A DNA stretch of 6,634 nucleotides from an uncultured Lachnospiraceae bacterium (GCA_947177105.1 CAMWTF010000143.1:1-6634), one strand, 5' to 3'. Positions 1-6,206 are shown, counted from the first letter of the stretch. Translations and numbers: made by a program. The notes: a model not told the origin generated them from the sequence alone.

Positions 1-181
1 CCACATTCTCTCCCCGCTGCGCCAACTCAAACATCTCCGCCTGGTGGCTGTAAAGCCGCCGGATTCCTCTCTTCCTCAGATATCCGGCAAGCTCCGGCAG
101 CAATTCCGCCGGATATTCCGCATATTCGGCCCCCTTGGCCATAATCGTGCGGCTGTACACAATCATCTTATCTATATCCAT
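1..181 (-). CDS. N-terminal fragment of a YprA/MrfA-like (Hrq1-type) superfamily 2 DNA helicase, cut by the left edge
   Basis: Sixty codons are visible, from ATG at 181 to the window edge. The translation has the layout of the start of DEAD/DEAH helicases of the YprA/MrfA group: a hydrophilic lead with AEYPAELLPELAGYL (about residues 18-35), then RKRGIRRLYSHQAEMFELA (about 36-54), where YSHQ at 44-47 is the Q-motif-like element, then QRGENV, which in the family runs straight into the Walker A loop. That loop lies outside the window. Family knowledge: B. subtilis MrfA is a 3'-5' helicase that works with the nuclease MrfB in repair of mitomycin C damage, and carries a C-terminal DUF1998 metal-binding domain. 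Neither the helicase core nor DUF1998 can be checked here. The start is supported by an AAAGGGAG-type ribosome binding site directly upstream, rather tightly spaced. The gene lies 93 bp downstream of metY, with a 32 bp palindrome between them. Another SF2 helicase with a similar N-terminus is the main alternative. Confidence 0.75.
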   Translation of the reverse strand, partial: MDIDKMIVYSRTIMAKGAEYAEYPAELLPELAGYLRKRGIRRLYSHQAEMFELAQRGENV

Positions 182-213
182 AATCTCCCTTTCGCCGATC
201 CCCCACTCGTATA

Positions 214-245
214 TAAGGGTACCTTTATATATAAAGGTACCCTTA
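214..245. promoter_or_regulatory. Perfect 32 bp palindrome upstream of the helicase gene, probable operator
   Basis: Each 16-base half is the exact reverse complement of the other (half-site TAAGGGTACCTTTATA, axis between 229 and 230). Each half also contains the 6-base palindrome GGTACC. It sits in the 93 bp between the metY stop and the helicase start, 32 bp before the helicase ATG. The AT-rich centre and its 3' flank on the minus strand (TTATATA) could supply a -10 element, so a dimeric regulator bound here could control the helicase promoter. As RNA it would fold into a long hairpin, but no U-run follows on either side, so it is a poor rho-independent terminator. The binding protein cannot be named from sequence. 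Confidence 0.6.
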
Positions 246-274
246 AGAGACTTGGCTAATCTTCGGAAAGTAAC

Positions 275-1549
275 CTAGCACTTCTCCAGCGCCTGGGCGA
301 TATCGGCGATCAAATCCTCCTTATCCTCCAGGCCGCAGCTCATGCGCACCAGCTCCGCAGGCACACCGGCCTCCCGCAGCTGTTCGTCCGTCATCTGGCG
401 GTGAGTGCTGGACGCCGGGTTCAGGCAGCAGGTCCGGGCATCCGCCACATGAGTTTCTATTGCCGCCATCTTCAAATTCTTCATGAATGTGCTGGCGGCC
501 TCTCTGCCGCCCTTTAAGCCGAAAGACACCACGCCGCAGCTGCCATTTGGCAGATATTTCTGCGCCAGTTCATAGTATTTGTCCCCGGGCAGGCCGCAGT
601 AGTTCACATAGGCCACCTTGGGATGAGATGCCAGAAACTCCGCCACAGCCTGGCCGTTTTCGCAGTGACGCTGCACCCTCACATGCAGGCTCTCCAGTCC
701 CAGATTCAGGATAAACGCATGCTGAGGGCTCTGGATGGATCCCAGGTCCCGCATCAACTGGGCCGTACATTTGGTGATAAAAGCCCCTTCCCGGCCGAAC
801 TTCTCCGCATAGGTGATGCCGTGGTAGCTCTCATCGGGGGTACATAGCCCCGGGAACTTGTCCGCATGGGCCATCCAGTCAAACTTGCCGCTGTCCACAA
901 TACAGCCGCCCACCGCTGCGCCGTGGCCGTCCATGTATTTGGTGGTGGAGTGGGTCACGATATCCGCCCCCCACTCAAAGGGACGGCAATTAATGGGAGT
1001 GGCAAAGGTATTGTCGATAATCAAAGGCACACCATGGCTATGGGCGCATCTGGCAAACTTCTCTATGTCCAACACGGTCAGGGCCGGATTGGCGATGGTC
1101 TCACCGAACATGACCTTGGTATTGGGCTGAAAAGCGGCGTTTAACTCCTCCTCGGAGGCATCCGGGTCCACAAAAGTAGTCTCAATCCCCATCCTCTTCA
1201 TGGTGACGGAGATCAGGTTAAAGGAGCCGCCGTAGATACTGCTGGAAGCCACAATGTGATCCCCGGCGCCGCAGATATTGAAAAGGGCATAGAAGGTAGC
1301 CGCCTGGCCGCTGCTGGTCAGCATGGCTGCTGTGCCGCCCTCCATCTGGCAGATCTTGGCTGCCACATGGTCGTTGGTAGGGTTCTGGAGCCGGGTATAA
1401 AAATAACCGCTGGCCTCCAAGTCAAAAAGCTTGCCCATATCCTCGCTGGTGTCATATTTAAAGGTAGTACTCTGTACGATGGGAATCTGGCGGGGCTCCC
1501 CGTTGCCCGGTGTGTAACCGCCCTGCACACAGATGCTGTTCATGTTCAT
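275..1549 (-). CDS. metY: O-acetylhomoserine aminocarboxypropyltransferase / homocysteine synthase (MetY)
   Basis: A 424-residue PLP enzyme of the Cys/Met metabolism family, the usual length for MetY. Family function: cytosolic conversion of O-acetyl-L-homoserine plus sulfide to L-homocysteine plus acetate, the direct sulfhydrylation route to methionine. Visible marks, numbered from the chosen start: YTRLQNPT (R53) for phosphate binding from the neighbouring subunit, TSSGQAA near 78-84, YGGSFNL near 106-112, the PLP-ring aspartate in LIIDNTFATP (D179), and the Schiff-base lysine in HSTTKYMDGHG (K204). The C-terminal half has the family blocks HVADARTCCLNPASSTHRQM and VRMSCGLEDKEDLIADI. The ATG at 1549 is chosen because GAGGAGG lies 8 nt upstream. 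A longer frame opens at 1624, but that ATG overlaps the -10 box and would place the ribosome site inside the protein. It is transcribed alone from its own promoter. No S-box or T-box was recognised; two small hairpins occupy the leader. Cystathionine gamma-synthase is a less likely alternative. Confidence 0.94.
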   Translation of the reverse strand: MNMNSICVQGGYTPGNGEPRQIPIVQSTTFKYDTSEDMGKLFDLEASGYFYTRLQNPTNDHVAAKICQMEGGTAAMLTSSGQAATFYALFNICGAGDHIVASSSIYGGSFNLISVTMKRMGIETTFVDPDASEEELNAAFQPNTKVMFGETIANPALTVLDIEKFARCAHSHGVPLIIDNTFATPINCRPFEWGADIVTHSTTKYMDGHGAAVGGCIVDSGKFDWMAHADKFPGLCTPDESYHGITYAEKFGREGAFITKCTAQLMRDLGSIQSPQHAFILNLGLESLHVRVQRHCENGQAVAEFLASHPKVAYVNYCGLPGDKYYELAQKYLPNGSCGVVSFGLKGGREAASTFMKNLKMAAIETHVADARTCCLNPASSTHRQMTDEQLREAGVPAELVRMSCGLEDKEDLIADIAQALEKC

Positions 1550-1557
1550 GGGTTTGT

Positions 1558-1564
1558 CCTCCTC
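1558..1564 (-). promoter_or_regulatory. Ribosome binding site that fixes the metY start
   Basis: GAGGAGG on the minus strand lies 8 nt upstream of the ATG at 1549. It lies inside the longer open frame that begins at 1624, so it argues that translation starts at the MNMNSI methionine and not 25 codons earlier. Confidence 0.85.
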
Positions 1565-1582
1565 GGTAGCTGTTATTGTTTC

Positions 1583-1615
1583 GTGCGCTTCGGCGCACAC
1601 TCTTTTCAGAAGAGT
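1583..1615 (-). promoter_or_regulatory. Two abutting hairpins at the 5' end of the metY leader
   Basis: Read on the minus strand, ACTCTT-CTGAA-AAGAGT (1615-1599) is followed with no gap by GTGCGC-CGAA-GCGCAC (1598-1583). Both have perfect 6 bp stems with loops of 5 and 4 nt. The predicted transcription start from the -10 box is at about 1616, so the mRNA would begin almost exactly at the first stem. About 18 nt of unpaired leader separates the second stem from the ribosome site. No U-run follows, so this is not an intrinsic terminator. A 5' stabilising structure or a small regulatory leader would fit. It does not match any riboswitch class I can recognise. Confidence 0.55.
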
Positions 1616-1622
1616 TGTGTCC

Positions 1623-1631
1623 ATTGTAGCA
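1623..1631 (-). promoter_or_regulatory. Extended -10 promoter of metY
   Basis: On the minus strand TGC-TACAAT (1631-1623) matches the extended -10 form TGnTATAAT with one mismatch. At a 17 bp spacing the -35 hexamer would be TGGTTT, which is poor, so the TG extension probably carries recognition. The A and T at the 3' end of the -10 are the first two bases of the upstream ATG at 1624, which excludes that ATG from the mRNA. Confidence 0.6.
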
Positions 1632-1654
1632 CAGTTCCCTGCAAAAAACCATTA

Positions 1655-1828
1655 TTACTTGTTAAAAACCTCTTTATTATCCCACTCCTGCATGGCAGAG
1701 CGCTCTTCGCTTGAGTTATTCCCCTTAAGCGTATCTCCTTCCGACATGGGAACGCGGAAAACTCCCTTGAGGCTGGCTTTCTTCTGGCACACCTTATCGT
1801 AGCCTTGGTGTTGACAAAAACAAAACAT
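1655..1828 (-). pseudogene. Short unrecognised reading frame of 57 codons, possible small protein or gene remnant
   Basis: In the otherwise unexplained stretch between the fucO terminator and the metY promoter, one minus-strand frame stays open and ends in tandem TAA stops (1655-1657 and 1652-1654). The translation is hydrophilic and protein-like, for example YDKVCQKKASLKGVFRVP, then MSEGDTLKGNNSSEERSA, then MQEWDNKEVFNK. Codon choice (AAG, CAG, GAG, GCC, CGC, AGC, CTC) resembles the real genes nearby. The weak point is the start. The first ATG (1828) lies inside the fucO terminator stem and has no usable ribosome site; the in-frame GTG at 1792 and ATG at 1747 also lack a well-placed one. It may be the C-terminal remnant of a lost gene, a small gene with a non-standard start, or chance. 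I do not recognise the family and assign no function. Confidence 0.3.
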
Positions 1829-1857
1829 CCCCCGCAGCTTCAGTCTCCGCGGGGGAT
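1815..1857 (-). terminator. Rho-independent terminator of fucO
   Basis: On the minus strand ATCCCCCGC (1857-1849) pairs perfectly with GCGGGGGAT (1835-1827) across a 13 nt loop, followed by GTTTTGTTTTTG (1826-1815). A 9 bp GC-rich stem plus a T-run is a textbook intrinsic terminator. It begins 48 nt after the fucO stop and separates fucO from metY. Confidence 0.92.
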
Positions 1858-1905
1858 TCCCATATCTTTATATTTTCTCTTTTTGCCGCCTATGGCAGAC
1901 ACTCC

Positions 1906-3054
1906 TTACAGCAGGCTCTTGTACAACTCCGTGATCTCCTCCACGCTGGTATCCCTGGGATTGCCGGGCCTGCAGGCATCATCGTAGGCGGACTGGGCCA
2001 GGAAGGGAATATCCTCCTCCTTCACAATCTCCTTGAGATTGGCAGGAATACCTACGTCCTCGGACAGCTTCTGTACGGCGTCGATGGCCGCCTGGCGGTA
2101 CTCCTCCTGGGTCATGGAATCCACATTCTCAACGCCCATGGCTCTGGCGATCTCACGGTACTTCTCACCGGTTGCCTCCGCATTGTACTTCATCACGGTG
2201 GGCAGAATGATGGCATTGGCCACACCATGGGGAGTGTCATACAGCGCGCCTAAGGGATGCGCCATAGAATGCACGATGCCCAGGCCCACATTGGAAAAGC
2301 CCATGCCCGCCACATACTGGCCCAGAGCCATGTCCGTCCTGCCCTCGGGGGTGTTGTCCACCGCCCCTCTCAGGGAACGGGCAATAATCTCAATGGCTTT
2401 CAGGTGGAACATATCGGAAAGCTCCCAGGCTCCCTTGGTGATATAGCCCTCGATGGCATGGGTCAGCGCGTCCATGCCGGTGGCCGCTGTCAGCCCCTTG
2501 GGCATGGAGGCCATCATCTCCGGATCCACAAAAGCCACAACGGGAATATCCTTGGGATCCACACACACCATCTTGCGGTTCTTGGCCGCGTCGGTGATAA
2601 CATAGTTGATAGTTACCTCCGCCGCCGTCCCGGCCGTGGTGGGCACAGCGAAGATGGGCACCGACTTATTGGTGGTGGGAGCCACGCCCTCCAGGCTCAC
2701 CACATCCGCAAACTCCGGATTATTGATGATGATGCCGATGGCCTTGGCCGTGTCCATGGAGGAGCCGCCGCCGATGGCCACCAGGTAGTCCGCCCCGGAC
2801 TTTTTATAAGCTTCCACACCCGTCTGCACATTCTCGATGGTGGGATTGGGCTTGATCTCGCTGTATAGTTCATAGGGCAGCCCTGCGCCGTCCAGCACGT
2901 CCAACACTTTCTTGGTCACACCGAATTTAACCAGGTCAGGATCCGAGCACACGAACGCCTTTTGGAAACCTCTCCCCTTAGCCTCCGCCGCGATCTCCTG
3001 AATCGCGCCCGCGCCGTGGTAAGAGGTCTCGTTTAAAACAAATCTGTTTGCCAT
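1906..3054 (-). CDS. fucO: Lactaldehyde reductase (iron-containing alcohol dehydrogenase, FucO type)
   Basis: A 382-residue group III iron-dependent alcohol dehydrogenase, the same length class as E. coli FucO. From memory it is closely FucO-like along its length: it opens MANRFVLNET and carries the blocks PTTAGTAAEVTINYVITD (138-155), CVDPKDIP (164-171), DALTHAIEGYIT (195-206) and ALGQYVAGMGFSNVGLG (243-259). The NAD-binding loop is GGGSSMDTAKA (95-105). The four metal ligands are all present as D195, H199, H262 and H276. Family function: cytosolic NADH-linked reduction of L-lactaldehyde to 1,2-propanediol when fucose or rhamnose is fermented without oxygen, with activity on other small aldehydes and diols. 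The ATG is supported by AAAGGAG 8 nt upstream. It has its own promoter and terminator, so it is monocistronic. No fucose, rhamnose or propanediol genes are visible beside it, so the physiological substrate stays open; a 1,3-propanediol dehydrogenase-like role is the main alternative. Confidence 0.92.
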   Translation of the reverse strand: MANRFVLNETSYHGAGAIQEIAAEAKGRGFQKAFVCSDPDLVKFGVTKKVLDVLDGAGLPYELYSEIKPNPTIENVQTGVEAYKKSGADYLVAIGGGSSMDTAKAIGIIINNPEFADVVSLEGVAPTTNKSVPIFAVPTTAGTAAEVTINYVITDAAKNRKMVCVDPKDIPVVAFVDPEMMASMPKGLTAATGMDALTHAIEGYITKGAWELSDMFHLKAIEIIARSLRGAVDNTPEGRTDMALGQYVAGMGFSNVGLGIVHSMAHPLGALYDTPHGVANAIILPTVMKYNAEATGEKYREIARAMGVENVDSMTQEEYRQAAIDAVQKLSEDVGIPANLKEIVKEEDIPFLAQSAYDDACRPGNPRDTSVEEITELYKSLL

Positions 3055-3073
3055 ATAAAATTCTCCTTTCTCA

Positions 3074-3092
3074 AATATGAGTTCCGCATATT
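3074..3092. repeat. Small inverted repeat in the fucO leader
   Basis: AATATG (3074-3079) and CATATT (3087-3092) are exact reverse complements around a 7 nt centre. It lies between the predicted fucO transcription start (about 3095) and the AAAGGAG ribosome site (3063-3069). It could be a weak 5' hairpin or a dyad operator just downstream of the promoter. AT-rich 6-base arms can arise by chance. Confidence 0.35.
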
Positions 3093-3101
3093 CTGTAAAT
3101 T

Positions 3102-3130
3102 ATTATACTACTGTTTCCATATTTTAACAA
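3102..3130 (-). promoter_or_regulatory. Sigma-A type promoter of fucO
   Basis: On the minus strand TTGTTA (3130-3125), a 17 bp spacer and a consensus TATAAT (3107-3102) lie upstream of fucO, leaving a leader of about 40 nt. The -35 matches TTGACA at four of six positions. The 147 bp between fucO and the SGNH gene holds this promoter and no coding frame that I can support. Confidence 0.82.
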
Positions 3131-3201
3131 TAGTCAGTTACCGCCAAAGAAACAAGCGGATTTTCTTATAATTTTTCCAGAGAAATCCTATATGGCAGAA
3201 A

Positions 3202-4308
3202 TTATTTTACAATACCGTGGGCCAGCAGGGCCTCCTTCCACACTTTGTAGGACGAGGATTTCAGAGGCAGACCATCCCGGGCCTGGCTATCCTGGAGGTT
3301 TCCTGCGGCATCCACAAAATAGGCATTCAAATCCAGATAGAAAATATGCTCTCCGTCAGCTAATGCCGCTAAACCGGTGTTGCGCTCCCTGATCTCATCG
3401 TTGTTGAATTTGGGATGCTCTGCGGTGTAGGAGGAAGTCACAGCCAGAATGGACTGGATCACAATACCCGCGTTGGGCTGCTTCTCCTGCACATGGCTCA
3501 CCAGGGAACTGTAGGAGGAGAGATAGCTCTTGCGCTTTGACCCCATGTCGTTGATTCCCAGCATGATATAGACGGCGTCATATTGTCTGACATCCAGAAG
3601 GGCGTCCAGCGTGACTCCGTTCATGTCCTTGTTCAGGGCTTCGCTGACCCCCATGCCGGTTATACAAAAGTAGGTGGCGTTTTTCAAATTTCCATACATG
3701 GAAAGTCCCACGGTAAGAGAATCTCCGATAAAAAGCACATTGTCATAATAACTTTTGTCCACCGCGCCAAAGCTGCCCACGGACTGGACAATCTCCAATT
3801 CCACTGGCTCCTCCGCCAGATAATCATTGGAGGCATACCCTATGCTGCCGTAATAGTCAATGCGGTACCAGCCTGTCTCGTTACACACACCTGTGGCCTT
3901 GACTACCTGGTTCCGATACAGACCGCCAATCTTGCCTCCGTCTATGGATGGCTGGTCACGCACCCGCAGGGATGTCTGCGCATAGAGGGTCATTTCCAGT
4001 TCCGTGTAGGTATAGGGATCCACTACTTCCTCCAAGGCGTCGCCCTCCCCCGGCCCGGCTTCCTCCTCCGGCCAGACCGCCACGGGATCGCTCAGAACTA
4101 CATCCTCATCGGGCAGCACTTCTTCTACCCCTATCTTCTTTGATTTATTCAGCATGAAGCCAGTTCCCGCATCTCCAGGCGAAGAAAAGAAAAGCCAGAA
4201 ACACAAAACTGCCATCAACACAATCGTAGCAGCAAACAACACGCAGACTGTCGTCCCCAAAATATGCCTGTTGACACGCCAGTTCTTTGCCAGCGCTCTC
4301 TTTGCCAT
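3202..4308 (-). CDS. Membrane-anchored SH3 domain / SGNH (GDSL) hydrolase-like protein lacking the usual catalytic His
   Basis: 368 residues. After a basic N-terminus comes one hydrophobic segment (about 17-42), most simply an N-terminal anchor facing outward. An acidic Pro/Glu-rich linker follows (about 60-105), then a bacterial SH3-like domain (about 107-165: SLRVRDQPS, GWYRIDYYG, IGYASNDYL), then an SGNH hydrolase domain (about 188-368). Block I is FIGDSLTVGL with the nucleophile S197, a glycine near 218-220 fits block II, and GINDMG with N253 is block III. Block V normally reads DGxHL; here it is DGLPLKSSSYKVW, with D345 present and P348 where His is expected (codon CCT at 3265-3267). The fold is clear, but esterase activity is doubtful. 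Family members act on O-acetyl or other esters of cell-wall or extracellular sugars. AGGAGG 6 nt upstream supports the start. It has its own promoter. No clear terminator was found after its stop, so some read-through toward fucO is possible. Confidence 0.87.
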   Translation of the reverse strand: MAKRALAKNWRVNRHILGTTVCVLFAATIVLMAVLCFWLFFSSPGDAGTGFMLNKSKKIGVEEVLPDEDVVLSDPVAVWPEEEAGPGEGDALEEVVDPYTYTELEMTLYAQTSLRVRDQPSIDGGKIGGLYRNQVVKATGVCNETGWYRIDYYGSIGYASNDYLAEEPVELEIVQSVGSFGAVDKSYYDNVLFIGDSLTVGLSMYGNLKNATYFCITGMGVSEALNKDMNGVTLDALLDVRQYDAVYIMLGINDMGSKRKSYLSSYSSLVSHVQEKQPNAGIVIQSILAVTSSYTAEHPKFNNDEIRERNTGLAALADGEHIFYLDLNAYFVDAAGNLQDSQARDGLPLKSSSYKVWKEALLAHGIVK

Positions 4309-4367
4309 CTCCTCCCTCCTCTCTAAAGTCTATATTTTCATAGCGATATATGCAAAACATTTCACTT

Positions 4368-4396
4368 ATTATACTACTTGCGTTTCTTTTTTACAA
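4368..4396 (-). promoter_or_regulatory. Sigma-A type promoter of the SH3/SGNH gene
   Basis: On the minus strand TTGTAA (4396-4391), a 17 bp spacer and a consensus TATAAT (4373-4368) precede the gene, giving a leader of about 50 nt with AGGAGG at its end. The -10 context AGTAGTATAATAA is identical to that at the fucO promoter. Confidence 0.82.
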
Positions 4397-4434
4397 CAAG
4401 GATTTGTATAAAATGACCGCAGAATGCGACAATA

Positions 4435-4463
4435 ATAAGGCCATGCATACAGCACGGCCTTAT
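4435..4463 (-). terminator. Stem-loop terminator of the ABC-class ATPase gene
   Basis: On the minus strand ATAAGGCCGTGC (4463-4452) pairs with GCATGGCCTTAT (4446-4435): a 12 bp stem with one G-U pair and a 5 nt loop, starting 6 nt after the stop codon. The tail on that strand, TATTGTCGCATT, is only modestly U-rich. The position and stem argue for a terminator, but the weak tail suggests it may be leaky or act by stabilising the 3' end. Confidence 0.65.
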
Positions 4464-4469
4464 CTTCTT

Positions 4470-6179
4470 CTATATTCGCACCAGTTCCCGGCAGCGGTTC
4501 AGGGCTGCATACAGCTCCTGACGGCGGGGCATGGCCAGGTTGCCGGGCAGACTCTCCCGCCCCGGGCAGAATGCGGCAAAACCGTTCTTCGCCACCTCCT
4601 CATACAGGGCCTCCACGGCCTGCTGCATGGTCTTACGCCCGTCAAAAACACGGCACTTCATATGTCTGATCATATGGGACAGGGCCGTAAGCTGCTCACT
4701 GTCCACAAGCTGCTCCACATAGCGCATATCCACGTTCTCTCTGTTGATGGAAAATCCGTCCAGCCCCATGGTCTTCATCTTGATCCGGTCATCCTTGGCA
4801 AAAGCCTGGTCCGCCTTGATAACCCGGTGAAAATCCGGCTCCTTGGCCGCCGGGGCATCCCCCAGCGTATAGGGGAACTGCTCCGCCTCCTTTTTGGCCA
4901 GAGCCGTGATCTCCACAGGGCGGTATTTGTTCATCTGCAAGATACAGTCCGCCTTGTGGAAATAGGAGCCGCAGCTGCCCGCCACCAGCACCGTGGAGAT
5001 GCCGTATTTCTCATAAAGCTCCCGCACCCGGTCGATAAAGGGAATGATGGGTTCCATATCCCGGCTGACCACACGCTGCATCAACTCATCCCGAATCATA
5101 AAGTTGGTGGCGCTGGTATCCTCGTCAATCAGGAACGCTTTCGCTCCCATTTCCACGGCCTCCACCGTGGCCGCCGCCTGGGAGGTGCTGCCGCTGGCAT
5201 CCTCCGTGTAAAAATGGCTGGTATCCTTGCCCCCCGGCAGGTTTCGGATAAACATGGAAATATCCGCCTGCTGGATGCTCCTTCCGTCCTCCGCCCGCAG
5301 TTTCATGGCGCTGTCATCCGTCAGCACATACTCTCTGCCGTCCCCGGCAATATGGTCATAGACGCCCTTTTCCAGGGCCTCCAGCAATGTGGACTTGCCG
5401 TGGTAGCCGCCGCCCACGATCAGTGTCACCCCCTTGCGGATGCCCATACCCCGGAGCGTCCCTTTGTGGGGCAGCTGCAAAGTCACAGCCATCTCCTGGG
5501 GGCTGGCAAAGGCCACCGCATCCTTCATGGGCTGGGAGGACACGCCGGACTTGCGGGGCAGGATGGCCCCGTCTGCCACAAAGGCCACCAGTTCCCGCTC
5601 TTTTAACTGCTGCCGGATGTAGAGTTGGTCGTCCGCCAGGTGCAGCACCTTCTCCAGGCCCTCTTTAGGACAGGCTGCTGCCAGCAGGGTCTGCTTTACA
5701 CACACCGGCAGAAAGTCAAACAGGATCTTGACCAACTCCCCTGCGTTGATGGTGCGTCCGTTGGCCGGGAAACCGATCTCCATACGGATCGTGATCTGGC
5801 CGTCCGCCGGATTTACCGTGCAGGCGCTGCGCTCCAATATCTCCTGCCCCGGCTGGCTGATCCCCATGAGGCCGCTCTTGCCGGAGCCTTTTGCCTTAAA
5901 AGAATACTCCTTGATTTTTGCCGCCACCCGCCGGAGCAGATAGTCCTGAAAAGCGATGCGCCTGTGCTTTTCCCCATAACAGCCCTTGTCAAAGCCAGCC
6001 ACCCGGCCCGGCACAATGAGACTCACCTTGGAGGGAGCCGCAAAGGGATCCCCCTGCACATGGTCGATGGACAGCACGTATTGCTGGAACTGGTACTGCC
6101 CCCGAGTGTCCTTGTAGGCCGGGTAACTCTTGTGGTCGATCTGTCTAAGTAATGTCTGTAGTTCTGCTGCTGATTTCAT
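4470..6179 (-). CDS. ABC-class ATPase domain protein (PF09818 / COG3044 type)
   Basis: A 569-residue soluble protein with no membrane segment, so not a transporter subunit. Visible motifs: Walker A in GGGYHGKSTLLEAL (256-269, K262), an ABC-signature-like SGSTSQAA (329-336), and Walker B in AFLIDEDTSATNF (348-360, D352/E353). VLVAGSCGSYFHKAD (397-411) follows, in the place of the switch region. The N-terminal half (1-245) is not a transporter domain and contains GSGKSGLMGI (98-107), a glycine-rich stretch that looks like a second P-loop. This layout is that of the predicted ATPases of the ABC class. From memory, the trypanosome RNA-editing factor MRB1590 has this kind of fold and binds RNA in a pore, which suggests an RNA or nucleic-acid role. 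The bacterial function is not established. The start is supported by GGAGAGAGG upstream. It has candidate promoters in the gap before it and a stem-loop after it, so it is probably transcribed alone. Confidence 0.88.
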   Translation of the reverse strand: MKSAAELQTLLRQIDHKSYPAYKDTRGQYQFQQYVLSIDHVQGDPFAAPSKVSLIVPGRVAGFDKGCYGEKHRRIAFQDYLLRRVAAKIKEYSFKAKGSGKSGLMGISQPGQEILERSACTVNPADGQITIRMEIGFPANGRTINAGELVKILFDFLPVCVKQTLLAAACPKEGLEKVLHLADDQLYIRQQLKERELVAFVADGAILPRKSGVSSQPMKDAVAFASPQEMAVTLQLPHKGTLRGMGIRKGVTLIVGGGYHGKSTLLEALEKGVYDHIAGDGREYVLTDDSAMKLRAEDGRSIQQADISMFIRNLPGGKDTSHFYTEDASGSTSQAAATVEAVEMGAKAFLIDEDTSATNFMIRDELMQRVVSRDMEPIIPFIDRVRELYEKYGISTVLVAGSCGSYFHKADCILQMNKYRPVEITALAKKEAEQFPYTLGDAPAAKEPDFHRVIKADQAFAKDDRIKMKTMGLDGFSINRENVDMRYVEQLVDSEQLTALSHMIRHMKCRVFDGRKTMQQAVEALYEEVAKNGFAAFCPGRESLPGNLAMPRRQELYAALNRCRELVRI

Positions 6180-6206
6180 TGTTTTCCTCTCTCCTGCCCA
6201 TAGGCT

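Noticed and set aside
214..245. Rho-independent terminator of metY
   Set aside because: The dyad could fold as RNA but has no U-tract on either side, and its central half is A/T only; an operator is a better reading.
1583..1615. SAM riboswitch or T-box in the metY leader
   Set aside because: The leader is only about 66 nt, with two simple hairpins, no multi-helix junction, no T-box sequence and no terminator/antiterminator pair.
1256..1714. Plus-strand frame of 152 codons over the metY 5' end and promoter
   Set aside because: Antisense shadow of metY; no ribosome site or domain signal, and it runs through the metY promoter and leader.
2257..2868. Plus-strand frame of 203 codons inside fucO
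   Set aside because: Antisense shadow with high His/Gly content and no recognisable motif.
3158..3188. Possible terminator after the SH3/SGNH gene (GGATTTTCT pairing with AGAAATCC, one bulge)
   Set aside because: AT-rich arms with a bulge and a 14 nt loop, and no U-run follows on the minus strand; not convincing as an intrinsic terminator.
4350..5606. Long plus-strand frame of 418 codons opposite the ABC-class ATPase
   Set aside because: It is rich in His, Gly, Leu and Gln in a way typical of an antisense shadow of a GC-rich gene, has no family motifs, and lies opposite a gene with clear Walker motifs.
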